A stretch of DNA of 64,000 nt from Micrococcus sp. (GTDB taxonomy: Bacteria; Actinomycetota; Actinomycetes; Actinomycetales; Micrococcaceae). The stretch covers positions 55,417 to 119,416 of the forward strand of contig JASBVO010000028.1 of NCBI GenBank assembly GCA_029961105.1. The letters run 5' to 3'. Position 1 is the stretch's first letter, and each line of letters begins with the position of its first letter. Of the stretch, positions 1 through 11,537 are shown in pieces. The translations under genes and the position numbers were made by a program. Below the pieces are notes generated by a model. That model saw nothing but the letters and a program-made list of their open reading frames with translations, searched no databases and was not told the origin of the DNA.

Positions 1-1066
1 GCTGATCGCGGTCTACGTCACCCGGTCCGTGGTGCGCCCCGTGAGCCAGGCGGCGCTGACCGCCGAATCGCTGTCCTCGGGGGACCTGAGCGTGCGCATG
101 CCGGTCCACGGCGAGGACGAGATGGCCCGGCTGGGCACGTCCTTCAACCGGATGGCGGACAACATCCAGGACCAGATCACGCAGCTGGCGGAGCTGTCCC
201 AGATCCAGCAGCGCTTCGTCTCGGACGTCTCCCACGAGCTGCGGACCCCCCTGACGACCGTGCGCATGGCCGCCGAGGTCCTCTACGACTCGCGCGAGGA
301 CTTCGATCCCGTCAACCGGCGCTCCACGGAACTGCTCTACCACCAGGTGGAGCGCTTCCAGGCGCTGCTCGCCGACCTGCTGGAGATCACCCGCTTCGAC
401 GCCGGCGCGGCCACCGTGGCCGCCGAGAAGACCGACTTGCTGCACCTGGCGGCGGACGTGGTGCTGACCGCCCAGCCGCTGGCCAGCAAGGCGGACACCG
501 AGGTCTTCCTGGTGCCCAGCGGCACCGACGTCACCGCCGAGGTGGACCCGCGGCGCATCGAGCGGATCGTGCGGAACCTGGTCAACAACGCGATCGAGCA
601 CGGGGAGGGCCGCCCGGTGGACGTCATCCTCGGCTCGGACGAGGACACGGTGGCCATCGTCGTGCGGGACCACGGGATCGGCATGTCCGCCGAACAGGCC
701 TCCCGCGTCTTCGACCGGTTCTGGCGCGCCGATCCTGCCCGGGCCAGGACCACCGGCGGATCCGGGCTGGGCCTGTCCATCGCCACCGAGGACACCCGAC
801 TGCACCACGGCCGGCTCGACGCCTGGGGAGAACCCGGCGAGGGTTCCGCCTTCCGGCTGACCATCCCCCGGCACAGCGGCGGTTCGGTGGGCGAGGACTC
901 GCCGCTGCAGCTGCCGCCGGAGTACACGGAGGACCAGCGACGCCGGCCCACGGACATCGAGAGCACCGAACCGGAGGGGGCGTCCGGGCACGGGATGCCG
1001 AACCGGATCCACGAACAGGCCCTGGTCCAGCCCCCGCCCGAGAAGCCGACCGAGGAGGTGCGGTGA
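1..1066 (+). CDS. mtrB: MtrB sensor histidine kinase (5' partial)
   Basis: This is the C-terminal part of a membrane sensor kinase; the open frame runs off the left edge of the window (first codon at base 2), so the sensor domain and transmembrane helices are missing. Visible in order: the end of a transmembrane helix and a HAMP linker, the H-box FVSDVSHELRTPL with the phospho-accepting His codon at 233-235, the N-box NLVNNAIEHGEG, the G1 motif DHGIGMS and the G2 motif GGSGLGLSIA. The gene overlaps lpqB by GTGA. mtrB-lpqB is a conserved actinobacterial pair, and MtrAB controls cell-wall and division genes, which is why I call MtrB rather than a generic kinase. Confidence 0.92.
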   Translation, partial: LIAVYVTRSVVRPVSQAALTAESLSSGDLSVRMPVHGEDEMARLGTSFNRMADNIQDQITQLAELSQIQQRFVSDVSHELRTPLTTVRMAAEVLYDSREDFDPVNRRSTELLYHQVERFQALLADLLEITRFDAGAATVAAEKTDLLHLAADVVLTAQPLASKADTEVFLVPSGTDVTAEVDPRRIERIVRNLVNNAIEHGEGRPVDVILGSDEDTVAIVVRDHGIGMSAEQASRVFDRFWRADPARARTTGGSGLGLSIATEDTRLHHGRLDAWGEPGEGSAFRLTIPRHSGGSVGEDSPLQLPPEYTEDQRRRPTDIESTEPEGASGHGMPNRIHEQALVQPPPEKPTEEVR

Positions 1067-2814
1067 ACACGTCACGGACGACTCGACGAGTGGCGCCACG
1101 GATCGCCGGCCCCGGCCGGCGATGGCGGTGGCTGGCCATGCTGGTGGCCGCCCTGTTGGTCCTCGGCGGCTGTGCCCGGCTGCCGCAGAGCGGGCCCGTG
1201 GGCACCTCCGAGCCGCTGCCCGGCAACGACAACCAGGTCAATTACACCTTCACCCCCGCGGGCCCGGCCGAGGGGGCGAGCCCGGAGGAGATCATCCGGG
1301 GCTTCCTCACCGCCGGCACCGGGGTCCAGGACGACTACGCGACGGCGCGGGAGTTCCTCGCCGAGGACGCCGCCGCCGCCTGGGACCCCGGCGCCAGGAC
1401 GCTGGTCTACACCTCGGAACCGACCCTCGTCCCCTCCGCCACCGACAACGTGTACACGGTGCAGATGGAGGTCGAGTCGGTGGTGGACGACCGCGGCATC
1501 ATGAGCCGCATGCCGCCGAACACCACCGAGGCGGCTGAGTTCGAGGTGACCGAGGAGGACGGACAATGGCGGATCACCCGGGCGCCGGCCGGCGTCGTGC
1601 TGGAGACCACCCAGTTCCGGGCCCTGTTCGGCTCCCATGAGCTGTACTTCTACGACCAGTCGTACCTGTACGCCGTCCCGGACGTGCGCTGGTTCCTGAA
1701 CCGCCCCGGCACGGCTGCGGACATCGTCGATGCCCTGCTGGACGGCCCGGCGCCCTACCTGGAGGGGGCGGTGCGCACCGCCTTCCAGCCCGGGTCCGAG
1801 CTGGCCCGGCCCTCCGTGCCGGTCAGCGATGGCGCGGCCAAGGTCGACTTCACCCGGCAGACCTTCGAGGGCGCCGACGCGCTGACCCGGCGCCGGATGC
1901 AGCAACAGCTCGAGCTGACGCTGGGCGGGCTCAACAACGTCACCTCCGTGGACCTGTCCGTCGACCTCGAGCCCATCGACCTCGGCCCCACGCCCGACGC
2001 GTTCGTGGCCGCCCGCGTCAACCCCAGCGTCGGGTCCACCCAGGTCGCCGTGGCCGATGGGCAGCTGGTCTACTACGAGGGCGATGCGGCCGTCCCGGTC
2101 GGCGGCCTGAAGATCGACGCCGAGGCGCCACCGGTGCTGCCGGCCATGAGCCTGGACGGCACCAGGTTCGCCTTCCTCAACCCCGCCCGGGACCAGATGC
2201 GCACCGCGGACACGGACGGTTCCCAGCGGCTGGTGTTGCAGGGCAAGGACCTGACCCGGCCGAGCTTCGACCTGTCCGGCTGGGTCTGGACGGTCGACCA
2301 CTCACAGGGGACCCGCGTGATGGCCATCGACGTCGGGGACGGGGGCGCCGGCAAGGAGGCCACCCGGGAGATCAGCGCGGAGTGGATCGGCGACCGCGAC
2401 GTCTCGGCACTGAAGATCTCCCGGGACGGGACGCGGGCCGCCATCGTGGCCGGGGAGGGGGAGTCCAGCCACCTCTACCTCGCCGGCGTCATCCGCGATT
2501 CCGAGGGCGTGCCGCGCGGGCTGGGCACCCCGGTGCGGCTGGAGCCGACCGTGCCGGTCAGCGACGTCACCTGGCTCTCCGACCAGGAGCTCGTGGTGGC
2601 CGCCACCAGCCCCAATGAGCCGGTGGAAGCCCAGGTGGTCGGATTCGACGGCTCTCTGCGCACCCTCAAGCCGTTGCTGGGCATGACCGGTTTCTCGACC
2701 GGGCCCGGGGACAACCCCATCTACGCCGAGACCGCCGAGGCCGTGCACGCGCTGGCCGGGTCCACGTGGCGCTCCCAGGCCGGAGTGGCCGAGGACCTGG
2801 CCTTCCCGGGGTAG
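1063..2814 (+). CDS. lpqB: Lipoprotein LpqB
   Basis: 583 residues. The N-terminus has Arg residues, a hydrophobic stretch and a lipobox (VLGGC) with the lipidated Cys at residue 37, so it is predicted to be anchored on the outer face of the membrane. The middle holds a GerMN-type domain (about residues 185-300) and the C-terminal half a beta-propeller-like LpqB domain. It starts with GTG inside the mtrB stop (GTGA overlap), showing translational coupling. In mycobacteria LpqB is reported to interact with MtrB and modulate its signalling, which fits this context. Confidence 0.93.
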   Translation: MNTSRTTRRVAPRIAGPGRRWRWLAMLVAALLVLGGCARLPQSGPVGTSEPLPGNDNQVNYTFTPAGPAEGASPEEIIRGFLTAGTGVQDDYATAREFLAEDAAAAWDPGARTLVYTSEPTLVPSATDNVYTVQMEVESVVDDRGIMSRMPPNTTEAAEFEVTEEDGQWRITRAPAGVVLETTQFRALFGSHELYFYDQSYLYAVPDVRWFLNRPGTAADIVDALLDGPAPYLEGAVRTAFQPGSELARPSVPVSDGAAKVDFTRQTFEGADALTRRRMQQQLELTLGGLNNVTSVDLSVDLEPIDLGPTPDAFVAARVNPSVGSTQVAVADGQLVYYEGDAAVPVGGLKIDAEAPPVLPAMSLDGTRFAFLNPARDQMRTADTDGSQRLVLQGKDLTRPSFDLSGWVWTVDHSQGTRVMAIDVGDGGAGKEATREISAEWIGDRDVSALKISRDGTRAAIVAGEGESSHLYLAGVIRDSEGVPRGLGTPVRLEPTVPVSDVTWLSDQELVVAATSPNEPVEAQVVGFDGSLRTLKPLLGMTGFSTGPGDNPIYAETAEAVHALAGSTWRSQAGVAEDLAFPG

Positions 2815-2909
2815 TCCGCGCCACTGCACAGCGGACCGGTGCCGGGGCGTCCTCCACCACCGGTCGTCCGGGCTCGGTGCCGGGGAGGCGCCGACGGCAG
2901 GATGGCCTC

Positions 2910-3779
2910 GTGACGCCGTGGACCCACTCCCTCGCCGCCGGGCTGGACCGGGCGCTCCAGCCGCCGGCCGTCCGTCGGGCCGGACGCGCGGCGCGGGAGC
3001 TGGCCGGGCTGCTGCTGCCGGTGGACTGCGCCGTGTGCGGCCTCCGGGACGGTGCCGTCTGCCCCGAGTGTGCGGGCCAGCTGGCCGGAGCGCTGCTGCG
3101 CCCGTTCCGCGCCGAGCGGGACGCCGCCGCGTTGCCGTTGGTGTCCGCCGGTCCCGACGCCGGTCCCGTCCCGCTCGCGGTCGTGGCCGCGGGCCGGTAC
3201 GACGGCTCCCTGGCGCGGGCGCTGCTGGCGTTCAAGGACCACGGCCGCACACCGGTCGGGCGCCACCTGCGACCGGCGGTGCACCGGGCCCTGGCGGCCG
3301 TCCCCGCCCTGGTCACCGAGCGCCCGCCGGGCGGGCCGGGGGTGGCACCGGCACTGCTGGTCCCGGTCCCGGGCAGTGCGGCCGGGTTCCGGCGGCGCGG
3401 CTACGACCCCGTGGCCGAACTGCTGACCGGGCCGCTCCCGCCGGGCTGGGAACTGGCCCCGTGGCTGCTGCGCCCCGCCCGGCGCCGCGCCGGTCCCGGG
3501 GCAGGCCTGGGACGGGGGTCGTCGTCGGCCAGTCACGCCGGCACGGCAGCCACGCTGCGCCGCCGCCGCAGCACCGGACGGTTCCGCGCGACCGACCCGG
3601 CCCGGTTCCCGGGGAGCCGCAGCGTGGTCCTCTTCGACGACGTCATGACCACCGGATCCACCCTCGCCGCCGCCTGGCACGCCCTGGACCGGGTGGGCCG
3701 CAGGCCCGTGGCCGCGGTGGTCCTGGCGGCCGTGACAGCGCCCGGCGCCCGGCCCTCCGGGGGACTTAACTCCCCGTGA
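2910..3779 (+). CDS. ComF family phosphoribosyltransferase-like protein
   Basis: About 289 residues from a GTG at 2910. The same frame is open from an ATG at 2766, but that start lies inside lpqB and adds unconserved-looking Arg/Gly-rich sequence. Near the N-terminus is a four-Cys zinc-finger-like segment (CAVCGLRDGAVCPEC). The C-terminal half is a type I phosphoribosyltransferase fold with the PRPP-binding signature VVLFDDVMTTGST. ComF proteins are linked to DNA uptake in naturally competent bacteria, but in actinobacteria the role is mostly undefined. It follows lpqB by about 95 bp and precedes the hpf promoter, a common order in this group. Confidence 0.85.
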   Translation: MTPWTHSLAAGLDRALQPPAVRRAGRAARELAGLLLPVDCAVCGLRDGAVCPECAGQLAGALLRPFRAERDAAALPLVSAGPDAGPVPLAVVAAGRYDGSLARALLAFKDHGRTPVGRHLRPAVHRALAAVPALVTERPPGGPGVAPALLVPVPGSAAGFRRRGYDPVAELLTGPLPPGWELAPWLLRPARRRAGPGAGLGRGSSSASHAGTAATLRRRRSTGRFRATDPARFPGSRSVVLFDDVMTTGSTLAAAWHALDRVGRRPVAAVVLAAVTAPGARPSGGLNSP

Positions 3780-3794
3780 AGAACGGACTAGGCT
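3766..3794 (+). promoter_or_regulatory. Candidate promoter for hpf
   Basis: TTAACT (3766-3771), a 17-bp spacer and TAGGCT (3789-3794) give a plausible sigma-70-type promoter straddling the end of comF. It would produce a leader of about 140 nt ahead of hpf. Confidence 0.45.
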
Positions 3795-3827
3795 GGTGGT
3801 GCGGAACCCGGGAGGGAACCGTCAGCC

Positions 3828-3859
3828 GGCGGCAGGAAGGAGGAGTTCTTCCCGCCGCC
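3828..3859 (+). other. Leader hairpin upstream of hpf
   Basis: GGCGGCAGGAAG (3828-3839) pairs with CTTCCCGCCGCC (3848-3859) apart from one A-C mismatch, leaving a short loop. It has no T-run, so it is either a weak terminator after comF or a structure in the hpf leader. Its position after the candidate promoter favours the second. Confidence 0.45.
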
Positions 3860-3942
3860 GATGTGCATTAAGGGGCCGGTCGGTACCCCGGTCCCCGTGC
3901 AACACCACTGTTCGGATGGCCGAGAGGCCCTAGGAGGACATC

Positions 3943-4623
3943 ATGACCATGGACGTCAGCTTCGTTGCCCGCAACGTGTCGATCCCGGACCGGTTCCGGG
4001 ACTACGCCCAGGAGAAGTTCAGCAAGGTCGAGCAGCTCGCGCAGCGCGCTCAGCGGCTGGAGATCAAGGTCACCAAGCAGTCCAACCATCGCCATTCGGG
4101 CCAGAACCTCACCGTTGAACTCACTGTGCAGGGCAAGGGCAAGGTCATCCGGGCCGAGGCCCAGTCCGACGACAAGTTCGCGGCCTTCGACCTCGCCTTC
4201 GGCAAGCTCCTGGAGCGCCTGCGGCGGCTCCGCGACCGGCAGAAGGACCGCCAGCACCAGCGCCTCTCCGTCGCCGATGCCACGGCCGCCCTTCCGGTGA
4301 TCGACCCGGACCGGTCGCTCGTGGACCAGGTCAAGGAGGAGCAGGCAGCACAGGAGGGAGCATCCGCCGACCAGAACGGCGAGGTTCCCGTGACGATCCG
4401 CAAGAAGGTCTTCCCGGCCCAGCCCATGACCGTGCACGACGCCGTGGACGCCATGGAGATGGTGGGCCACGATTTCTACCTCTTCGTCGACGCGGAGTCC
4501 GGACACCCCTCGGCGATCTACCGGCGCAAGGGCTGGACGTATGGCGTCATCACCCTCGACGCCGAGCACCCGGATGCCGAACCCCGGGAGGAGGAGATCG
4601 GGTACCGGGCGGCGGCCGTCTGA
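3943..4623 (+). CDS. hpf: Long-form ribosome hibernation promoting factor
   Basis: 226 residues in two parts: an N-terminal S30AE domain (about 1-100, beginning MDVSFVARNVSIPDRF) that binds the 30S subunit, and after an acidic linker a C-terminal dimerisation domain (about 150-220, with PMTVHDAVDAMEMVGHDFYLF). Long HPF proteins drive 100S ribosome dimers in stationary phase or stress. The ATG at 3943 is preceded by AGGAGGA (3932-3938). The gene sits just upstream of a YcaQ-like gene and secA, as in other actinobacteria, and is followed by a strong hairpin terminator. Confidence 0.95.
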   Translation: MTMDVSFVARNVSIPDRFRDYAQEKFSKVEQLAQRAQRLEIKVTKQSNHRHSGQNLTVELTVQGKGKVIRAEAQSDDKFAAFDLAFGKLLERLRRLRDRQKDRQHQRLSVADATAALPVIDPDRSLVDQVKEEQAAQEGASADQNGEVPVTIRKKVFPAQPMTVHDAVDAMEMVGHDFYLFVDAESGHPSAIYRRKGWTYGVITLDAEHPDAEPREEEIGYRAAAV

Positions 4624-4645
4624 GGCCCACCGCACCGCTTGAGCG

Positions 4646-4675
4646 CAGTGCCCGTCCCGGCAGGGGCGGGCACTG
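4646..4675 (+). terminator. Terminator after hpf
   Basis: Hairpin with arms CAGTGCCCGTCCC and GGGGCGGGCACTG (one mismatch) around a GGCA loop, 22 bp after the hpf stop. It has no long T-run, as is usual at this GC content. It also argues against the TTG start at 4639 for the next gene. Confidence 0.65.
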
Positions 4676-4725
4676 TCCCTGTCCGGAGGACCGAGGACCA
4701 CGAAGATCACGAGGACCACGTACCC

Positions 4726-6021
4726 ATGACGCCCACTCCGCCAGTGCTCAGTGCCGCCGAGGCCCGGCGCACCGCCCTGGCCGCCCAGCTGCTCGACCGC
4801 CCGCGGCGTCCCGGCCCGGTCAGCGGCCGGCGGATCAGGACGGTGCTGGACAGGCTGAGCGTGCTGCAGATCGACTCCGTCAGCGTCCTGGCCCGGGCGC
4901 ACTACGTGCCCGTCTACAGCAGGCTCGGCCCGTACGAGACGGCGAGGCTGGACCGCTTCTGGCACCAGGCCCCGCGCGACTGGACCGAGTACTGGGCCCA
5001 CGAGGCCTCCCTGGTGCCGACCCGGCTGCGGCCTGCGCTGGTGGCCGTGCAGCGCCGCACCTGGATGGCGGCCACGGACGTGGACGCGCAACTGCGGGAG
5101 GAGCTGTCCCAGCGGATCCTGTCGCTGCTGGAGACCTCGCGGCCCCTGACGGCACGGCAGGTCGAGGCCCGGCTGGGGGACCACGGCCGGCATGAGGGGA
5201 ACTGGGGCTGGAACTGGTCCGTGGTCCGGCGCATCCTCGAGGACCTCTTCGCCTCCGGGCGCATCGCCAGTGCCGGACGCACTGCGCAGTTCGAGCGCCG
5301 GTTCTTCCCGGTCTCCCGGCTGACGGCGCACGTGGGCGAGCCGGACGCCCACACGGCCGCGACCGAGCTCGTCCAGGCTGCCGCCCGGGCCCTGGGCGTG
5401 GCCACCGAGGCCTCGCTCGCCGACTACTACCGCATCCAGGTCAAGGCCGCCGGGGCCGCTGCCCGGGACCTGCACCGCGAGGGGATCCTGGAGCCCGTAG
5501 GCCTGCCCGGCCCCGGCCTGCGGACCGTGCCCGCGTGGCGCCACGTCGAGGCCGCCACGCCCAGGAGGGTCACCGGCCGGACCCTGGTCAGCCCCTTCGA
5601 CCCGCTGGTGTTCCACCGGCCGCGGGTGGAGGAGCTGTTCGGGGTCCGGTACCGCCTGGGCATCTACACCCCCGCGCCGAAGCGGACCCGCGGCTACTAC
5701 TCCCTGCTGTTCCTGCTGGGGGAGCGGCTGGCCGCCCAGGTCGACCTGAAAGCCGACCGGGAAGCACGGGTGCTGCTGGTGCGGGGTGCCTGGAGGGAGG
5801 ACCCCGCCGGGCTGCCCGGCGGGACCGGTGCCCGCGCCGCGGGCGAGGCCGGTGCACTGGGCCGGGCGGCCGACGTCGGGCACGTGGCCGGCGAGCTGGC
5901 CGCCGAGCTGGGGGAGCTGGCCCGGTGGCTGGCCCTGGAGGACGTGGCCGTGGAGCCCGCCGCGGACGGGGACCTGGCGCAGGAGCTGGCCGGTGCCTTG
6001 AGGAAGCTCCAAGGGTTTTGA
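4726..6021 (+). CDS. Winged-helix DNA glycosylase, YcaQ/AlkZ family
   Basis: 431 residues from the ATG at 4726 (MTPTPPVLSAAEARR). The frame opens further upstream at a TTG at 4639, but that would read through the hpf terminator and an odd DHEDHEDH stretch. The protein has the features of the HTH_42 (winged helix) family: an N-terminal RLSVLQIDSVSVLARAHYVPVYSRLG motif, ARQVEARLGD in the middle, and SPFDPLVFHRPRVEELFG towards the C-terminus. E. coli YcaQ and Streptomyces AlkZ are glycosylases that unhook alkylated or crosslinked bases. Substrate here is inferred from family only. Confidence 0.82.
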   Translation: MTPTPPVLSAAEARRTALAAQLLDRPRRPGPVSGRRIRTVLDRLSVLQIDSVSVLARAHYVPVYSRLGPYETARLDRFWHQAPRDWTEYWAHEASLVPTRLRPALVAVQRRTWMAATDVDAQLREELSQRILSLLETSRPLTARQVEARLGDHGRHEGNWGWNWSVVRRILEDLFASGRIASAGRTAQFERRFFPVSRLTAHVGEPDAHTAATELVQAAARALGVATEASLADYYRIQVKAAGAAARDLHREGILEPVGLPGPGLRTVPAWRHVEAATPRRVTGRTLVSPFDPLVFHRPRVEELFGVRYRLGIYTPAPKRTRGYYSLLFLLGERLAAQVDLKADREARVLLVRGAWREDPAGLPGGTGARAAGEAGALGRAADVGHVAGELAAELGELARWLALEDVAVEPAADGDLAQELAGALRKLQGF

Positions 6022-6130
6022 TCGTAGACTGTGCTGGTAACCCGGGCCGGCGCGCCGGATCGCCCCGGGTACCCAGAGCGCAACGCACAACGACGCACCC
6101 GGGACACCGGGGAACAGGGAGTCCAGGCAC

Positions 6131-8891
<2,761 letters not shown>

Positions 8892-8909
8892 CCTTGTCCC
8901 CGCCCGGTC

Positions 8910-9452
8910 TCAGCCGAGTTCGAGTGCCGTGACCTTCCAGCGGTCGCGGTGGCGCTCGATCCTCAGGGCCATGGCCCGCACGCGGTCCGGCAGCTGGACG
9001 GTCGCGCTGGCCTCGTAGATCCCGTCCCCGGCCGGACAGCAGCGTGCCCCCAGGGCCCGCGGTGCGCCCGTGGCACCGCGGCCCGGCCGGATCCGGCCGG
9101 CCAGATCCGCACGGCGCGCCATCTTGCCGTACGTGGGCAGGTCCAGCCAGGCGGAGAGCTGCCGGGCAGGACGCAGGCCGAGTTCCGCCTCCACACACGC
9201 CAGGGCGACGATCCGGGCCAGCGACCTGATGTGCCGCTCTTCTTCACGACGCCGTTCGGCCCGGGCCCGCCCGCCGGCGGAGGCCTCGGTGGGGCCGGAT
9301 ACGGGAGTCCATGCGGGAGGCGACTGCTGCGGGTCCGGGCGCCCGATGGCGTGGGCGCCGGCCGCGGACCGGGGCGGCAGGGCCGGTGGCACCGTCGACA
9401 CGGTCAGCGTGCCGGAGAGGCCGTGGGGCGCGGTCAGGTTGGTCGTGGACAT
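8910..9452 (-). CDS. Rv3235-family protein
   Basis: 180 residues from an ATG at 9452 preceded by a GGGAGGAA ribosome site on the minus strand; the open frame upstream to 9515 lacks support. The N-terminal half is low complexity (Pro/Ala/Gly); the C-terminal half (RSLARIVALACVEAELGLRPARQLSAWLD and later RAMALRIERHRDRWKVTALELG) matches the small actinobacterial Rv3235 family found next to secA. Function is unknown. It converges on secA with only 18 bp between stops. Confidence 0.8.
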   Translation of the reverse strand: MSTTNLTAPHGLSGTLTVSTVPPALPPRSAAGAHAIGRPDPQQSPPAWTPVSGPTEASAGGRARAERRREEERHIRSLARIVALACVEAELGLRPARQLSAWLDLPTYGKMARRADLAGRIRPGRGATGAPRALGARCCPAGDGIYEASATVQLPDRVRAMALRIERHRDRWKVTALELG

Positions 9453-9553
9453 CGTTCCTCCCGATGGGTCAGGTGAGCCGTGCTGGGGTCTGGTGGGCTG
9501 GGTCGGGGCGTGCACGCCGGGGTGACGGAGGGAGCGGACCGGATGCGGCCGAT

Positions 9554-10402
9554 TCAGGACACCGGTGGTGCCTGCAGGACCGTCCCCGGGGCAAGGACGT
9601 CAGCGTCGGGTCCGATGACCGGCTGATTGAGCCGGTACCACTGGCGCCAGCGCCGGTCGATCTCCAGGTCGGTGGCATAGGGGCCGAGTTCTTCGGCGGC
9701 GATGTCCCACAGGCAGTCCCCGGCGCGGACCGTCACCGACATCGGCGTCGCGCCGTGGGTTCGCCCCGGATGCCCCGCTCCGGGGACCGGCGGCGCGGGC
9801 GCGGAAGGACGCCACGTCGGTGTCGGGATCTGTCCGGATCCGGAAGGGTTGCCGGACGGCGCGTCGCTCGACGCGGCCAACCAGCCGGGCCGGGGCAGGG
9901 ACGCTGTGGACACGGCGGCCGGGGCGGCCTGCTGCGGGACCGCGCTGTGGTGCTGCGCCTGGGCCGAGGTGACCCCCCGGGGCTCGTCGGCCCCCGCCCA
10001 GGCGCCGGGGGCGACCAGCAGGTTGATGCCCAGCACTGATGCGGCCACGCGGCGGAGGAACATCGGTGACACGGCCTGGCCCCAGCGGATCATCCACACC
10101 GAGCGCCATCGGTGTCCGAGGGCCGTCATGACCGTTCCGACCAGCGCCACGAACCACCACGCGGCCAGGAGGGCTCCTGCCACCGCACAGGCCGAGGCCA
10201 CCAGGAACTCCATAGCCTGCAGGCCGGCGACCGCGCCCGGGGCGAGCCCGGTGGAACCCAGCCACCACAGCAGCGGGCCGGCAGCACTGGCCAGTACGGC
10301 CAGGAGGACATCGTCAACCCGCAGGAGTGGACGACGGAGGACGGATGGAGCACTCAAGGGTCTTCCCTTCGGCGGGGCGGCGCGCGACGGGGCGGCCGTC
10401 AC
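9554..10402 (-). CDS. LysM-domain membrane protein
   Basis: 282 residues. Residues about 30-140 contain three or four hydrophobic segments, followed by a Pro/Ala-rich linker, and the C-terminus carries a LysM-type domain (VTVRAGDCLWDIAAEELG to APGTVLQAPP), which binds N-acetylglucosamine polymers such as peptidoglycan. It is likely a membrane protein with its LysM domain outside the cell. It is co-directional with the Rv3235-like gene and separated by about 100 bp, an arrangement seen in related actinobacteria. Role unknown. Confidence 0.8.
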   Translation of the reverse strand: MTAAPSRAAPPKGRPLSAPSVLRRPLLRVDDVLLAVLASAAGPLLWWLGSTGLAPGAVAGLQAMEFLVASACAVAGALLAAWWFVALVGTVMTALGHRWRSVWMIRWGQAVSPMFLRRVAASVLGINLLVAPGAWAGADEPRGVTSAQAQHHSAVPQQAAPAAVSTASLPRPGWLAASSDAPSGNPSGSGQIPTPTWRPSAPAPPVPGAGHPGRTHGATPMSVTVRAGDCLWDIAAEELGPYATDLEIDRRWRQWYRLNQPVIGPDADVLAPGTVLQAPPVS

Positions 10403-10553
10403 TCGGAAACCTTCTCGACGCCCTCAGCCAACAGCGACCGCCGTTAGTTGTCAAGTGATGACAGACGATGAGTGATAAGCCCTTTTAGTGCAGTTTGATG
10501 TCGTTTGATGTACTCGCACCCGGCGTGCGGGGCCGCGGCCCTAGGCTGAGCCC
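10403..10553. other. AT-richer divergent intergenic region
   Basis: 151 bp between divergent genes. It contains an AT-rich core with a direct repeat GTTTGATGT at 10493-10501 and 10503-10511, and a TAGGCT (10542-10547) 6 nt before the ATG at 10554. Probably holds both promoters. Confidence 0.4.
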
Positions 10554-11117
10554 ATGAGATGGGATGGACTCTTCGCAGACCTCGAGGCCCAGCTGGCCCA
10601 GGGGCAGTGGCAGGACACGGAGGCCGAGGCCGCGGAGATGACCCGCGGCGAGCGGGCCGGCGTCACCCTGGCCGACAGGATCCGCGGGGCGCTTGGCGCC
10701 GCCCTCTCAGTGCAGCTGGGCGACGGGGAGCGCCTGCGGATGACCGTGTCCACCGTGGGCGAGGCCTGGCTCGGGGGCCACGACGACGGTGGAAGCCTGC
10801 TCGTGAACCTCGACGCGATCCTCGCCGTGGACGCTGCCCTGGCCACGGCGACTCCGGAGCACTCGCCCGGTCGCCGGAGGCTGGGGATCGCCTCGGCCTA
10901 CCGCACGCTCTCACGCGCGCGGGCCGGCGTCGTGGTCTTCGGCCGCGAGGGCCGTTCCCTGGGAGAGGGCACGATCGACCGGGTCGGCCGGGACCACTTC
11001 GACCTGGCCGTCCATCCGCGGGACGAGCACCGCCGTGGCCGCAACGTCCGGGGGCTGCGGGTAATCCCGTTCAGTGCCGTGCAGGTCGTCCGGTCAGCTC
11101 ACGCGTCCTCGGTCTGA
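10554..11117 (+). CDS. Conserved actinobacterial hypothetical protein
   Basis: 187 residues, no signal peptide or membrane segment. I do not recognise a named domain; it begins MRWDGLFADLEAQLAQ, has an acidic/amphipathic N-terminus and a beta-rich C-terminal half ending in IPFSAVQVVRS. Proteins of this look are common next to the small HTH gene that follows. A TAGGCT motif lies 6 nt before the ATG, suggesting a leaderless mRNA. Its 3' end overlaps the convergent HTH gene by 19 bp. Confidence 0.7.
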   Translation: MRWDGLFADLEAQLAQGQWQDTEAEAAEMTRGERAGVTLADRIRGALGAALSVQLGDGERLRMTVSTVGEAWLGGHDDGGSLLVNLDAILAVDAALATATPEHSPGRRRLGIASAYRTLSRARAGVVVFGREGRSLGEGTIDRVGRDHFDLAVHPRDEHRRGRNVRGLRVIPFSAVQVVRSAHASSV

Positions 11118-11329
11118 GGTGCCCCGGTCCGGCGGGCCTCGGCCTTGGCGGCCTGCTGTGCGTACAGGTCCTCGATGTACTCATCAAGCTTGACCTGCTC
11201 CACGCGCCACTGGCCCCGCCCCCCGATCTGGATGGCCGGGAGCTCCCCGCTGCGCACGATCGCCCGGGCCTGGGCCATCGAGATCTGCAACTCCTCGGCG
11301 ACGTCGGTCAGGGTGAGGAATCGAGGCAT
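11099..11329 (-). CDS. Helix-turn-helix (excisionase/BldC-like) protein
   Basis: 76 residues from the ATG at 11329 (MPRFLTLTDVAEELQISMAQARAIVRSGEL); the upstream extension to 11410 lacks a ribosome site. This is a small MerR/excisionase-type winged helix with the typical 'LPAIQIGGRGQWRV' wing, as in AlpA/BldC-like DNA-binding proteins. Not part of a mobile element here; it is a conserved chromosomal gene in Micrococcaceae. Target unknown. Confidence 0.82.
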   Translation of the reverse strand: MPRFLTLTDVAEELQISMAQARAIVRSGELPAIQIGGRGQWRVEQVKLDEYIEDLYAQQAAKAEARRTGAPQTEDA

Positions 11330-11537
11330 CGGTCCTCCGCGTGGTCGGGACGGGTGTACTGCCGTCCATTCTCCCACGTCCGGGCCCCCGGCCCCGGCTG
11401 TCCACAGCACTGCCCGGCCGGAGGCGGCTGTCCACAGCCGCTGACCGCCCGTTCGGCGGCCGTCTTCCGGGAGTGACTAGGCTGATCGATGCAACCGGTG
11501 GTGGACGGGACCGCCGGGCCGAACAGGGAGGGCGCTC
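11330..11537. other. Intergenic region with paired CTGTCCACA motifs
   Basis: 208 bp between the divergent HTH and SAF-domain genes. Two copies of CTGTCCACA (11398-11406 and 11428-11436), each inside a GCTGTCCACAGC palindrome, resemble actinobacterial DnaA boxes. A TAGGCT -10-like hexamer is at 11478-11483, ahead of the 11538 gene. Confidence 0.35.

Noticed and set aside
4639..4725. TTG start for the YcaQ-like gene
   Set aside because: It would place the hpf terminator hairpin inside the coding region; the ATG at 4726 gives the expected N-terminus.
11099..11329. Prophage or integrative element signalled by the excisionase-like HTH gene
   Set aside because: No integrase, attachment repeats or compositional change nearby; the gene is a conserved chromosomal type.
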